Source of the DNA: Falciphora oryzae
Taxonomy: Eukaryota; Ascomycota; Sordariomycetes; Magnaporthales; Magnaporthaceae
Length of the DNA: 64,000 nucleotides
Direction: 5' to 3'
Assembly (NCBI GenBank): GCA_000733355.1
Contig: JNVV01000074.1
Location: 22,055-86,054 of the forward strand
A program made the position numbers and the translations under genes. The notes below the pieces were generated by a model. That model saw only the letters and a list, made by a program, of their open reading frames with translations. It made no database searches and was not told the origin of the DNA. Below, in pieces: positions 43,544 through 54,235 of the stretch (positions are counted from its first letter, which is position 1; each line of letters opens with the position of its first letter).

Positions 43544-46500
43544 ATGCTCGGCAGACCTCCAAGGCCCAATGTTCCGGAAATAACGGTGGATACTGGCGTA
43601 AGTTTTCCCTCCCTCGCGCGTTGCTGCGTTTGCGTCCTCTCTCGGCTACTCTCTGCAGGCCAGCCGTCTTATACGCTTTCTCCCCAAGGGCGATTCGAAT
43701 ACCGTGTTCCCGACGGCGGGTCCATCCCTCCAAGCCCGCGATGCGCCCCAGTTGCATGCAGTGCCCGTGGGGCGCCGGCGCCGGGCTTCCTCCCAAACCT
43801 CTCCTCTGCAGCCTCCCCATCGCCGCGACGGGGCGGCCGCCTACGCGTTTCTCGACGTTCCCGGCGCCGCGTTCGTCGCGGGCAGCTCGTCCTCGTTCCA
43901 TGACGGCTCGTCCACCGCCTCTTCCACCGCGCCCCGGGTCTTCTCCGAGGGGCGGTCGCGAGCGTCGACGGATCTAAGCCTGATGAGAGACCTGAGCCGA
44001 GACGACGCGGCGTCACCTTCCGAGCGCGCCGGGGTTGGGTCCTCGTCCCACGCCGAGGACGGCACCTTCGCCTTCACGCCCGAGGTCCTTGCCGAGATGA
44101 TCGGCTCCAAGAGCGTCGCCGAGTTCGAGGCCCTGGGCGGGCTCGCGGGGCTGGCGCGCGGCCTGCGGACGGACCTCTCCGCCGGGCTCGGGCCGGACGA
44201 GACGCGGCCGCACGACACTCTCGGGTTGCCGGGAGGACGTCCGAGCGGCGGCGGCGGTCGCGACATTGCGCAGGCACGGAGGGCCACGTACGGGACTAAC
44301 CGCCTCCCGCGCCGAAAGGTCAAAAACATTGTTGAGCTCATGATGGCGGCGCTCAGCGACAGGATGCTGATGCTGCTTTCCGCCGTCGCCGTCATCTCCC
44401 TGTCGTTGGGCCTGTACCAGTCCGTCAGCGAGCCGCACGCGCCAGGGGAGCCGCGCACAGAGTGGGTTGACGGCGTCGCGATAACGGCGGCCGTCGTCAT
44501 TGTGGTCGTCGCCGGGGCGGTAAACGATTATCAAAAGGAGCGGCAGTTTGCACGACTGAACGAGAAGGTCAGTAGGCATTCCATCTCCCTTGCCTGATGA
44601 TGCTCACGTCGCGTCTTTATGCGGACGCGCTCCAAGCACTGACAAATTTGTTTTTCTTCTCTTTTCTTCTGCAGAAGGAGGATCGGGTCGTCAGAGCCAT
44701 CCGGTCGGGCAAGTCGTTGGAGATACCCGTGCATGACGTCCTCGCGGGCGACCTGCTGCACCTGGAACCCGGAGATCTCGTCCCCGCCGATGGAGTCCTC
44801 GTCTCCGGACACGGCGTTCAGTGCGACGAATCCGCCGTCACGGGCGAGTCCGACCAGATCAAGAAGGTCACCGGGGGCGAGGCGCTGGCCGGTCTGGAGG
44901 CCGGCAGAGACGTGGACAGCCTCGACCTCTTCATCATCTCCGGGAGCAAAGTCGTCGAGGGCATCGGCACATACGTGGCCACGGGGGTCGGCGTGAACAG
45001 CACATACGGACGGATGAGGATGGCATCGTCGGAGCGCACAGACGCGACGCCCTTGCAGCAGAAGCTGGGCGCCGTGGCCGACAAGATTGCCATGGCCGGA
45101 ATGGGAGCGGCCCTCGTCCTGTTCGCGGTCCTCACGATCAGGTTCCTCGCCCAGGCCCCCGCAAAGGGAGACTCGCCGCTTGAAAAGGCGCAGGCGCTCC
45201 TCAAGATCTTCATGGTCTCCATCACCATCGTCGTCGTAGCCGTCCCCGAGGGCCTGCCTCTTGCCGTCACGCTGGCCCTGGCCATTGCCGCCACGCGGAT
45301 GTTGAAAGACGGCAACCTCGTCAGGGTCCTGGCCGCTTGCGAAACCATGGGGAATGCGACAGCCATATGCTCCGACAAGACTGGGACGCTTACGATGAAC
45401 AAAATGACGGTGACGACCGGTATTCTGGGTTTGGGCGACCGTTTTGGGGGCCAAGGAGATTCAAGCCCGGAGAACGAATCGTCGCAGCGTCCAGGAAGCC
45501 CCGAAGCCCGGCCGCGTAGGGACGAGACGCCCGCAGACGCCGTCCCCGCCGGAAAGGATATGCCCATGGATACCTTGCAGTCGTCGCTGGATCCTAGCAT
45601 CCGAGACGTCATTGTAAAATCAATCGCCATCAACTCGACTGCTTTCGAAGCAGCGGAAGGAGGCGTGACGCCCTACATCGGGTCAAAGACCGAAGCTGCA
45701 CTCTTGACGTTTGCAAGGGACCGGCTGGGCATGCGACCACTTCGCGAGGAGCGGGCGAGCACCGAGGTGGTCGACGTCTACCCGTTCGACTCGAGCAGGA
45801 AGTGCATGGCTGTTGTGACGAGGCTGTCCGACGGCGGCGCATATCGGCTCTACGTGAAGGGCGCCCCCGAGATTCTCCTGGCCCACTGCAGCCGAGCCAT
45901 CTCGGGGGCCAGGTTGCCGCTCGGCGGGCAAGTAGAGCTCACCAAAGAACGCCTCGGCTTATTGACGGACACCGTCGGCGAGTACGCCTCCCGGTCCTTA
46001 CGGACTCTTGGGTTCGCGTACAGGGATCTGCGCTTCTGGCCGCCCGAAGACTCGGTGGGTGTCGTCCACATAGAGGACATCTTGGTCGACATGACATTCC
46101 TGGGGGTCCTCGGCATCCAGGATCCGCCCAGGCCCGGCGTCGCCGATGCGGTAGCACTCTGTCAGCAAGCAGGAGTTTATACCCGGATGGTGACGGGCGA
46201 CAACATTAGGACGGCCCAGGCCATAGCGCGGTCGTGTGGCATCCTTACCGACGCCGGCATGGTCATGGAAGGCCCAGTATTCAGACGGCTGTCAGACGCA
46301 GAAATGGACAAAATACTGCCGCGCCTGCAGGTGCTTGCAAGGTCCAGCCCGGAAGATAAGAAGGTGCTCGTGCAGCGGCTGAGGGAGCTTGGCGAGACCG
46401 TGGCCGTGACCGGAGACGGCACGAATGACGGCCCGGCCTTGAGAGCGGCCGACGTCGGTTTCTCCATGGGAATCTCGGGCACCGAAATCGCCAAGGAAGC

Positions 46501-47729
46501 GTCCTCGATAGTCCTGATGAACGACGACTTCTCATCTATCGTCAAGGCGATCGAATGGGGCAGGACTGTAAACGACGCAATCAAGAAGTTCCTACGCGTA
46601 AGTTGTTCACGGATACCACGGAGGGGACGGTCCGATAACCAATAACATTACAGTTTCAGCTCACCCCCAATGTCACGTCAGTCACGCTCACTTTTGTGTC
46701 TGCCGTGGCCAACGACAAAGAGGGAGCGATCCTGACACCGGCGCAGCTGCTCTGGGTAAATCTCATCATGGACACCTTCGGCGCCCTGGCGCTGGCCACG
46801 GATCCGGCAGATCCGGGCATCCTTGGGAGGCCGCCGGAGAAGAAGACGGCGCCCTTGATTTCGACATTCGGTTGGAAAATGATTATCGGGCAAGCTATAT
46901 ACCAGCTCGCCGTCGTCATGGTGTTGGATTTTGGGGGCGGCCGCCTCCTCCGATATACCGGGCCGGACGACATGCAGCGGCTGAAGACCCTCATCTTCAA
47001 CGCTTATGTCTGGATGCAGTTCTTTAACCTCTACAAGTAAGATCCCGAAATGGATTGGCGATGTTGTATCTTACCTAACCACGAAGCAGCAACCGCCGCC
47101 TCGACGACAAACTCAACGTGTTCGAAGGCATCCACCGCAACCCCTACTTCATCGCCATCAACCTCGTCATCATCGTGGGGCAAGTCTTGATCGTGTGCGT
47201 CGGCGGCAGCGCGCTCTCCACCACGCCGCTCTCGGCCAGAGAGTGGGCTATTTCCCTCTTCCTAGGCGTCATGTGCATGCCCGTTGCCGTTCTGGTGCGC
47301 CTCGCCCCGGGCGACTCGCTGCTCCGGAAGATCCTCTCCGGCCTAAGCAGGAAGCCCCGCGGGCCCCCGGCGCTGGAGACGGCGGATGGATCCAGCTGGT
47401 ACAGAGCCGTCGAGCACGTGCGCTCCGAGCTTGCGGGTACCAGACAATCTCGCAGCTCCCGGCTGCAGCGCCCCCGCCAGGGCATTGTGGCCTCGGCCAA
47501 GGCAAGGATCCTGCGAGAACGCCAGGGGGAGGATGATGAGGAGAGACAAGGGGGTGAGGGAGAGGCAAATGAGAGACGCCCCCTTCTTCGGCTCGGCCGC
47601 GGCCGCCACCGCTCACCCTCGAGCCCGAGCCCTGCCCCTGCCGCCGCCGTCATGGTCGGCTTGGTCGCGGGCGGGGTCGCGGGGTGGCCCGCCCGGTCTG
47701 ATGCCGACCGACATGGCCGGGACTTTTAG
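43544..47729 (+). CDS. PMCA-type calcium-transporting P-type ATPase, copy A
   Basis: Exons 43544-43597, 43659-44567, 44675-46597, 46654-47036 and 47090-47729, giving 1302 aa. The tiny first exon (MLGRPPRPNVPEITVDTG) matches the usual fungal PMC1/NCA-type opening. Canonical motifs: TGESD in the actuator domain, M4 PEGLPLAVTL (about 512), phosphorylation site CSDKTGTLT (about 555), TGDGTNDGPA (about 900), and M6 VNLIMDTFGALALATD. The enzyme pumps Ca2+ from the cytosol at the expense of ATP, in the vacuolar or plasma membrane. The C-terminal tail is basic and serine/arginine-rich (RQSRSSRLQRPRQG), a possible calmodulin-binding or regulatory tail. All catalytic residues are present. Its 3' end faces the 3' end of the membrane protein gene. 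Confidence 0.9.
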
Positions 47730-48052
47730 CTGTAGAGAATTACATCTGTATATAGATTTATTTACCCTTTTCGACTTTTATAAGCCATAGGGAGTATCTG
47801 CTAATCTAGGTAATATTGGGATAAAAACCGTGCCTCCGGTGTTATAACCGTTTAATAAGGCCGGGTAAAAAGGTCCCGTCGAGCTACTAGCGAATCCTCT
47901 TCGTGTGGAATTACATCTGTATTCAATTACATTACCTTCAAAGCTGGATAAGGCCTGAAGATTCTAATCCTGACAGCGACCTCGCCTCCCGCGAGCTTCT
48001 ATTTACGTTCCGGTATGTCCCTGGGTCTACGATATATAAGACAGCATAAATG
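47730..48052. other. Intergenic region between convergent genes
   Basis: AT-richer 0.3 kb holding the 3' UTRs of ATPase A and the downstream membrane-protein gene. No gene is visible. Confidence 0.5.
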
Positions 48053-49474
48053 CTACCGCCGGCCTCGTTGATGCAATGCCGATGTCTGCAAGTAACTCCC
48101 CATTATTTCTGCCAGGTACCGTTCACGGTATCGGAACCGCTTGAGGCCCGTGCTCCCGACAACCTGCCTCGCGCCCTCGAGAATGCGGTCGTGATACGCC
48201 GTGGGCGCCCCAAGCAGGCTCGCCGCCTCGATGACGAAATGGTCGCCCTCGGCGACGAACAGTGCCGACAACAGCGCCTCGTCCTGGCCGAGCCGGAGAC
48301 AGAGGTTTTCGAAAAGGTCGTTGGCGATGAGGAACCCGACGACGGAGGGCACGGTCAGGTCGGCGGCGACGAGGTTGGTGAGGGCCGTCGACGGGTCGTT
48401 TTCGAGCAGCTCGCGCTGCGCCGCCGCCACGTACTCCATCTCGCCGACGAGCGATGCCTCGCTCAGGGCCGTGGTGTCGCCGAAAAAGGGACGGCTGTAG
48501 CCGATCTTGCGCCGCCACAGGACGTTGCACGCGACGGACGAGACGATAACGGGAACGAGGACGACGTAGCCGTACCACATGGTGGCGGACATCATGGACC
48601 CCACCCCGGCGAGGATGCTGGTCAGCCCGTTCGCGGCCGCGTAGGTCCGGACGTTGCGGGCCCGCCGGTTAATCATGGATACCGGGACCCCGGTCTCGGG
48701 GAAGACCCTGGCGGCGGCTGCTCGGTGCCATCCCGCCTTCCTCCATACGTAGACGGCCCAGGCCGAGTTGACCAGGCTGTAGAAGGCGAGCGGCGAGTTG
48801 CCCACGTACCCCGTGAGAAGGTTGCTGGCATACCAGACGGCCCGATCGGCGCCGGCGATGGCCATGAGGGTACCGACGCCGATGACCAGGGCCCCCGAGC
48901 CGAGCAGGAGGTCCATGCCGTAGCGGCTGATGACCTCGCACCCAAGCTCGCGGAAGGTGATGTCCAAGAGGGCGTCCAGGGCACGCGACGACGACGACGA
49001 CGACGACGACTCGTCCTTTTCCCGCTCGGCCTTGTCGCGGCGTAGGGCCTGCCGCTGCCCGCGCAGCGCGCAGATGTTGTCCCAGCCGAGCCGGGCGTCC
49101 CGGAAGGCGACGGCGGAGAGCACGAGGGCGAAGGCGCCGCCGAGCGCCATCAGCACGGCGGCGAAGGTCGGCACGGGCACCTCGTTCCACACGTTGGCGG
49201 CGAAATCGCCGGCGTTGGCCAGCTCGACGAGGCCGACGGCGCCCAGCAGGCTGTTCCTCAGCCGCGCCTGGCGCACCGGGGCAAGCCTGCCGCCGCGCCG
49301 TCGGGTGAAGGAGAGCGTGCGCTCCGAGGGGCAGAGGCGCGGAGGGTCGTGCTGGTCGTCGGCAATCGCGGTCGGCTTCTCGGACTGTTGCGTCGTTTCG
49401 TCTGACAGAGCCACTTGGGAGTCGCTGGCGTGCACCACCGTGTCGCTGTCGCTTGGAGTTGCCGAGGTGGCCAT
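48053..49474 (-). CDS. Multi-pass integral membrane protein of unknown function
   Basis: Single exon, 473 aa from the Met at 49474 (a Met at 49519 is an alternative). A hydrophilic N-terminus (to about residue 75) is followed by hydrophobic helices around LLGAVGLVELANAG, FAAVLMALGGAFALVLSAVA, LLLGSGALVIGVGTLMAIAG, LAFYSLVNSAWAVYVW and YGYVVLVPVIVSSVACNVLW. A run of nine serines (AGC/GTC-type repeat near 49000) sits in a cytosolic loop. The C-terminal 130 residues are soluble and mostly helical. I do not recognise the family. Its position inside the calcium-transporter cluster suggests, but does not show, a role with those transporters. Confidence 0.75.
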   Translation of the reverse strand: MATSATPSDSDTVVHASDSQVALSDETTQQSEKPTAIADDQHDPPRLCPSERTLSFTRRRGGRLAPVRQARLRNSLLGAVGLVELANAGDFAANVWNEVPVPTFAAVLMALGGAFALVLSAVAFRDARLGWDNICALRGQRQALRRDKAEREKDESSSSSSSSRALDALLDITFRELGCEVISRYGMDLLLGSGALVIGVGTLMAIAGADRAVWYASNLLTGYVGNSPLAFYSLVNSAWAVYVWRKAGWHRAAAARVFPETGVPVSMINRRARNVRTYAAANGLTSILAGVGSMMSATMWYGYVVLVPVIVSSVACNVLWRRKIGYSRPFFGDTTALSEASLVGEMEYVAAAQRELLENDPSTALTNLVAADLTVPSVVGFLIANDLFENLCLRLGQDEALLSALFVAEGDHFVIEAASLLGAPTAYHDRILEGARQVVGSTGLKRFRYRERYLAEIMGSYLQTSALHQRGRR

Positions 49475-50111
49475 CGTTACGCACGCGGGTCGATAGGCGC
49501 GGCCGAGCACATGTCCCAATGGGAGGAGACAGCGGCTGAGGGATTGAGATCAGCAGGGAGGACAGCAGAAACGCCAGACCTTGAATAAAAAGAAGAGCTG
49601 TCAGCCTCGAATTTTTGAAACGCGGACACAGCGTTGCGTCGTCAGCCGCACACGTGCTTTTCACCCCTAGCGTAGTAAAGAGCTAAATTCGTCGGCGATC
49701 TGCACCACCTGAGTCGGCTCATTACCAAGGAGCGATCTGCACCACCTGAGTCGGCTCATTACCATAGCGACCAGACCTTGCGCAACATAACGACCGCCCA
49801 ACTGACACGGTCAGGCGGGCGGCGCTGTCCTGGGAGCGAGGGATGTGGAGGAGAAGAGAAGATACGGCTGGCAGGCATGGACCAATCATCGGCCCTGTGC
49901 TTGATGTTTGAAGTTGGCTTGACAAACAAGCCTGAATCGACAACTAACCCCGAATGCTGCCACCTGTGCCCCAGCGAGCTGCTCAATCCATCACCAGCGC
50001 TTTCCAGGAAACAGGCACTGACCCGATTACTGCTTACTGGCTTGGGTTACTTTTCTTCGCCATCGTCGGGCTTGGGACGGCGCGGCATAATTTATAGTAC
50101 ATACATCGGCG
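49475..50111. other. Upstream region of the membrane protein gene
   Basis: 0.6 kb between the start of the membrane protein gene and the 3' end of ATPase B. It contains a 37-bp tandem duplication (49695-49764) and is otherwise featureless. Confidence 0.5.
49695..49764. repeat. 37-bp tandem duplication
   Basis: GCGATCTGCACCACCTGAGT... is repeated with a period of 37 bp; the second copy matches for 33 bases. It lies about 220 bp upstream of the membrane protein start. Confidence 0.9.
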
Positions 50112-53100
50112 TCACGCCGGGAAGCTGTCGGCACTGCCGGTCAACTGCCGCCGCCAGAACCGCAGACCACCGATACGTGCTGCTGCCTCCCTGAGCGGTC
50201 CGTCAGGCACGAGGCGGACAAGGGCACCAACAGGAAGCGACAGAAGGCCGAGCACAATGGAGATGACCCACTGCGTGCCCGTCAGCGGCACGACACCGAA
50301 CGCGGTGCCGCCAACGAAGATGATGACGACCTGGACGACTATCATGGTGGTGCTGATGCCAATGAACAACCAGTTGCTGAAGACGCCCTCGAAGACGTCG
50401 AGCGTGTTGTCGTGTTGTCGGTCGCTGGGAGGGAAGCGGCATGTTAGAGACAATGGATTCCGCCACGGAGAAGGGTTTCGATTCATTGCTCCGGCGGCGG
50501 CGAGGGAAGAGATTACGTACTTGTACATGTTAAAAATCTGCAACCACACGTAGGTATTAAATACCAGGGTCTGGAGCTGGCTGTCTTGCAGGTCTGTCGT
50601 GTACGACAAGATTCCGGCCCCCGCGAAGTAGAGGACCAGCGTGGCGACCAGTTGATAGACGGACTGTGAGACGATGGTTTTCCACATGGGCACCGTAATA
50701 AGCGGCGCGAATCGTGGCTCCGGGTGTCGTCGAAGCACCCGCGGCTGTGGTTTGTCTGTTGCCAGCGCCAGAGCCGCCATCGTGTCTTGGAATAAATTCA
50801 CCCACATCAGTTGGACGGGGGTGAGAACGGACTGTTCGCCAGGGTTGGCGATGGCGGAGACGAAGGTGAGGACGACGGAGGTGACGGTGATTGTTATTTG
50901 AAACTGCGTCGCAAAAAGGTATCAGAGCAAAGCCGTTGGGTCAAGGGGCCTGCGCTCGCGGCCTTATTCTATGCCCCTACCTGCAAAAACTTCTTCACGG
51001 AGTCGTTGACCGCCCTCCCCCACATCAATGCCTTGACCACGCACGCGAAGTCGTCGTTCATCAATATGATAGACGAGGCCTTTCTCGCAGCCTCGGTTCC
51101 CGAGAGGCCACCCATGGAGAAGCTGATATCGGCCGCGCCGAGCGCCGCTACGTCGTTGGTCCCGTCGCCTGTGACGGCCACGATTTCGCCATGATGCTTG
51201 AGCCGAATGACGAGCCTTTCCTTGTCGATGGGGCTGCACCGGGCGACGACCTTAAGATGGGGCAGCTTCCGGTCGAGCTCGGCGTCGCTGAGGGTCCGGA
51301 GCTCGGCGCCTTCTACAATGATGTCGTCCCCGCCGACACCGAGAATGCCGCTCTGTATTGCGATGGCTTTGGCCGTTTGGACGTTATCGCCGGTAACCAT
51401 GCGCACGATTATACCCGCCTTTTGACACGAGCTCACCGCGTCGACCACTCCGGGTCGAATCGGATCGTCGATGCCGACGATGGCCAAGAAAACGAGGTCC
51501 GTGAGAAGATATTCCAGGTCGAAATTAGTCCTGTCAAGCAGTTTCTCGCGCGAGTCGAGAAGCGGGGGATGGAAATCCTTGTACACAAGGCTGATGGTCC
51601 GCAGTGCGCGGCCCGCGTAGGCCTCGATGGTCATGGACAGCCTCTGCCGATCTCCACTCGACATCTCAACACAGAAGCCGCCCGTCTTTGGGTCTCGTAT
51701 AATCTGGGAGCACTTGGACAGCATGACCTCCGATGCGCCCTTGACCAGTACTCGATATCTGGGCTCCGATCCGGACGGCAGCTGTATCACGGTCGCCATG
51801 CACTGGCGCATGGCATTGAAGGGGACAACCTGGGTGATCCTCCCGCCCGAGCGCTCCATCGTCACGGACTTCATCTCCAGCTGCTGCCGGGCGAATTTCA
51901 AGAGGGCCGATTCGGTGCTTGACCCGACAAACGCCTGGCCGTCGCCTTCGAAGGCTGTCGAGTTGAGGACGAGGGATTGCTTGAGAAGTGCTTTGACCTC
52001 GACGGCGAGTTGTCCAATGAGCTCTTTAAAACCCGTGCATTTGGCGTCGTCCTCTGATTGAGTGGCGGCGACGTCTCCTGTGGTTGGGGCGGCCGACGAA
52101 TGGTCGTCGAATCGCAGGCCGGGCCCGAACGTCGCGGCAACGACGCTCATGTTGTTCTGCGTCAAGGTGCCCGTCTTGTCCGAGCATATGTTGGTGGCAT
52201 TTCCCATAACCTCGCATGCCTGTAAGCGGCGCACCAGGTTGTGGTCCTTGAACATTCTCTTGGTGGCGAACGCGAGAGACAGGGTAACGGCGAGGGGTAG
52301 CCCTTCCGGCACCGCGATCACCAGGACGGTAAGGGAGATGATGAAAATTTCGACAAAGGCCTTGCCCTTATCTGCCGGGGACTGGACATTGTGCGGCAGC
52401 GTCGCCAAAAACTTGATGAGCAGGGCAGCAAAAAGGAGGACGGCAGAGGCGGCACCGGCCCACGCAATGTATTTAGCCAGCACGGCGAGCCTCTGCTGCA
52501 AGGGGGTGGGCTCGTGATCGTCGTGGAGAGACCGCAGGGTCTTGCCAAAGGTGGAGTTGGGCCCCGTCGCCGTGATAAGGCACGTCCCGATGCCCTCGAC
52601 CACTGTGGTGCCAGACAGGAGGAACGGGTCCAACCCGTTGGCAGCTGGGTCTTGGACCAGTTCGCGGCCGTAAAGCTCGTCGTAGACGGCGCCGCCGGCC
52701 AGCTTGTGGATCGCGTCGGACTCCCCGGTGGCAGACGATTCGTTGCAGATGACGTTGAAGCCGTCGATCAGGACGCCGTCGGCGGGGACCACGTCGCCAG
52801 GCTCGAGATGAACCACGTCGCCGACGAGCACTTCGGAAACGGGAATCAGGCGCCGGCGGCCAGAGCGGATGACCTTGATGTCCCTTTCGAGCTTCTTCTC
52901 GTCCAGCTTTTCAAACTGGCGAAGCTTTTCCCAGTCGTTACCAGCACCGACGGCGACGATGATGAAGATGGCCACCAGGATCGCGACGCCTTCAACCCAC
53001 TCGACGGAGCGGGCGCCGGGCTCGTGGGCTGTACCGAGCGCCTGGTATAGGCCGATGGCAAGGGACACCACTGCGGCAGCGGTGAGGAGAAAGAGGACAG

Positions 53101-53509
53101 GGTCGTTGTACGTCATCCACAGCAGCTGTATGAAGGTGGGGTGTTCCTGCGTCGGCAGCCGGTTGTCCAGAAAGGCGCGCTTTCTCTCTCCGAACGGGGC
53201 ATCTCCCGAAGCCGCTGCCGGCCCTTGGGCCCTCCGTCCTGGCAACGACGATGCCTCGTTGGAGAGCTCACTCGAGTCCGTGGCTTGCGCCGCCTGGTTG
53301 AGGGGGAGTTCGCCAGGGGCCGTCTCATCCAGGCTCAAACCCGAGGCCAGGCTCGTCCGGAGCCCGGCTTCGAGGGCGCGAAGACCCCCAAAGGCGAGGA
53401 AGGCGTCGACGCTTTTTGGGCTGTGCAGCGTGCTCAGCTCCCCGGCCGTGAAGCCGAACGCTGTGCGGCCGCTCGCTGCTGGCTCTGGCGCGGTGGGGCG
53501 GAGATCCAT
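50112..53509 (-). CDS. PMCA-type calcium-transporting P-type ATPase, copy B
   Basis: Exons 53509-50981, 50903-50521 and 50424-50112, giving 1074 aa. Exon 2 is 383 nt, the same as the matching exon in copy A, and the last junction also splits an Asn codon. Motifs: TGESD, M4 PEGLPLAVTL (about 399), CSDKTGTLT (about 444), TGDGTND (about 778) followed by VAALGAADI, where the family usually has APALK. M6 is VNLFQDTMAALALATD. The C-terminal tail is short, ending soon after the last helix, so it lacks the long basic regulatory tail of copies A and C. It should be catalytically competent. The start is divergent from copy C across 726 bp. Confidence 0.88.
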
Positions 53510-54235
53510 GGGCCGCTCTCCAGGCGCGGGCCTGTGTGCAATTATTTGGTTGGGTGGATGCTGAATTCAGGCTTCGCCTCCAGGCACCAGGATGGATTTC
53601 TGGCGATGCCCAGAGTTGGCGGCATGCCAGAAACGTTTCGTGAACCTCTCGAGAGGCAAAATTGTCCACCAGTCGATTTTGAGGAGCCGGCGAGCAAACC
53701 GTGAGCACTCGACGCTCGTCCCGCCAAGGGAGCATGGTGGTGGCAGTGCTGCGAAAGCAGGACGCAGAGCGCTCGCCTGACCACCACAGGGTGAGGCAGT
53801 GCAGAACTAACCCCAACAAGTGCAGATTAACTTTGCCGTGCAACGGGAAAAAAATGTATGCTGAACTTCCGTTTGTCTACCCAGGCAAGCGAGAAAGTAC
53901 TCGAATTACTCCCCAGAATCTGCCAGCGCCTGGAATAGTCAGGCCAATCGAAGGTCGACCCCACGCCCCCAGCACCATCACTCAGGCCAACGGCGGCCCA
54001 TGTTGATGATGCGAACGCCCGAATTATTGCTGCTAGCGACGGCGGGAATCACGTACCGCGCTGGTTGGCGCTCGAAGAGGTTAGCCCAATGCCAAATCGT
54101 CACGTGTCCGAGGCAAGGCTCGGGGTGCTGCACTCCTTGGCGCCGTGACGCAACCCCCGCCGAATTTGGCGCGCGAGCCTGGCGAGGACAGCCGTCGCCA
54201 ACACCCTTCGACATCTTTGAATGTCGTCCTCCTAA
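53510..54235. promoter_or_regulatory. Bidirectional upstream region of Ca2+-ATPases B and C
   Basis: 726 bp between divergent pump genes, expected to contain both promoters. No additional gene or specific binding site is recognised. Confidence 0.45.

Noticed and set aside
50891..51922. + strand open frame of 343 codons
   Set aside because: Antisense shadow of Ca2+-ATPase B.
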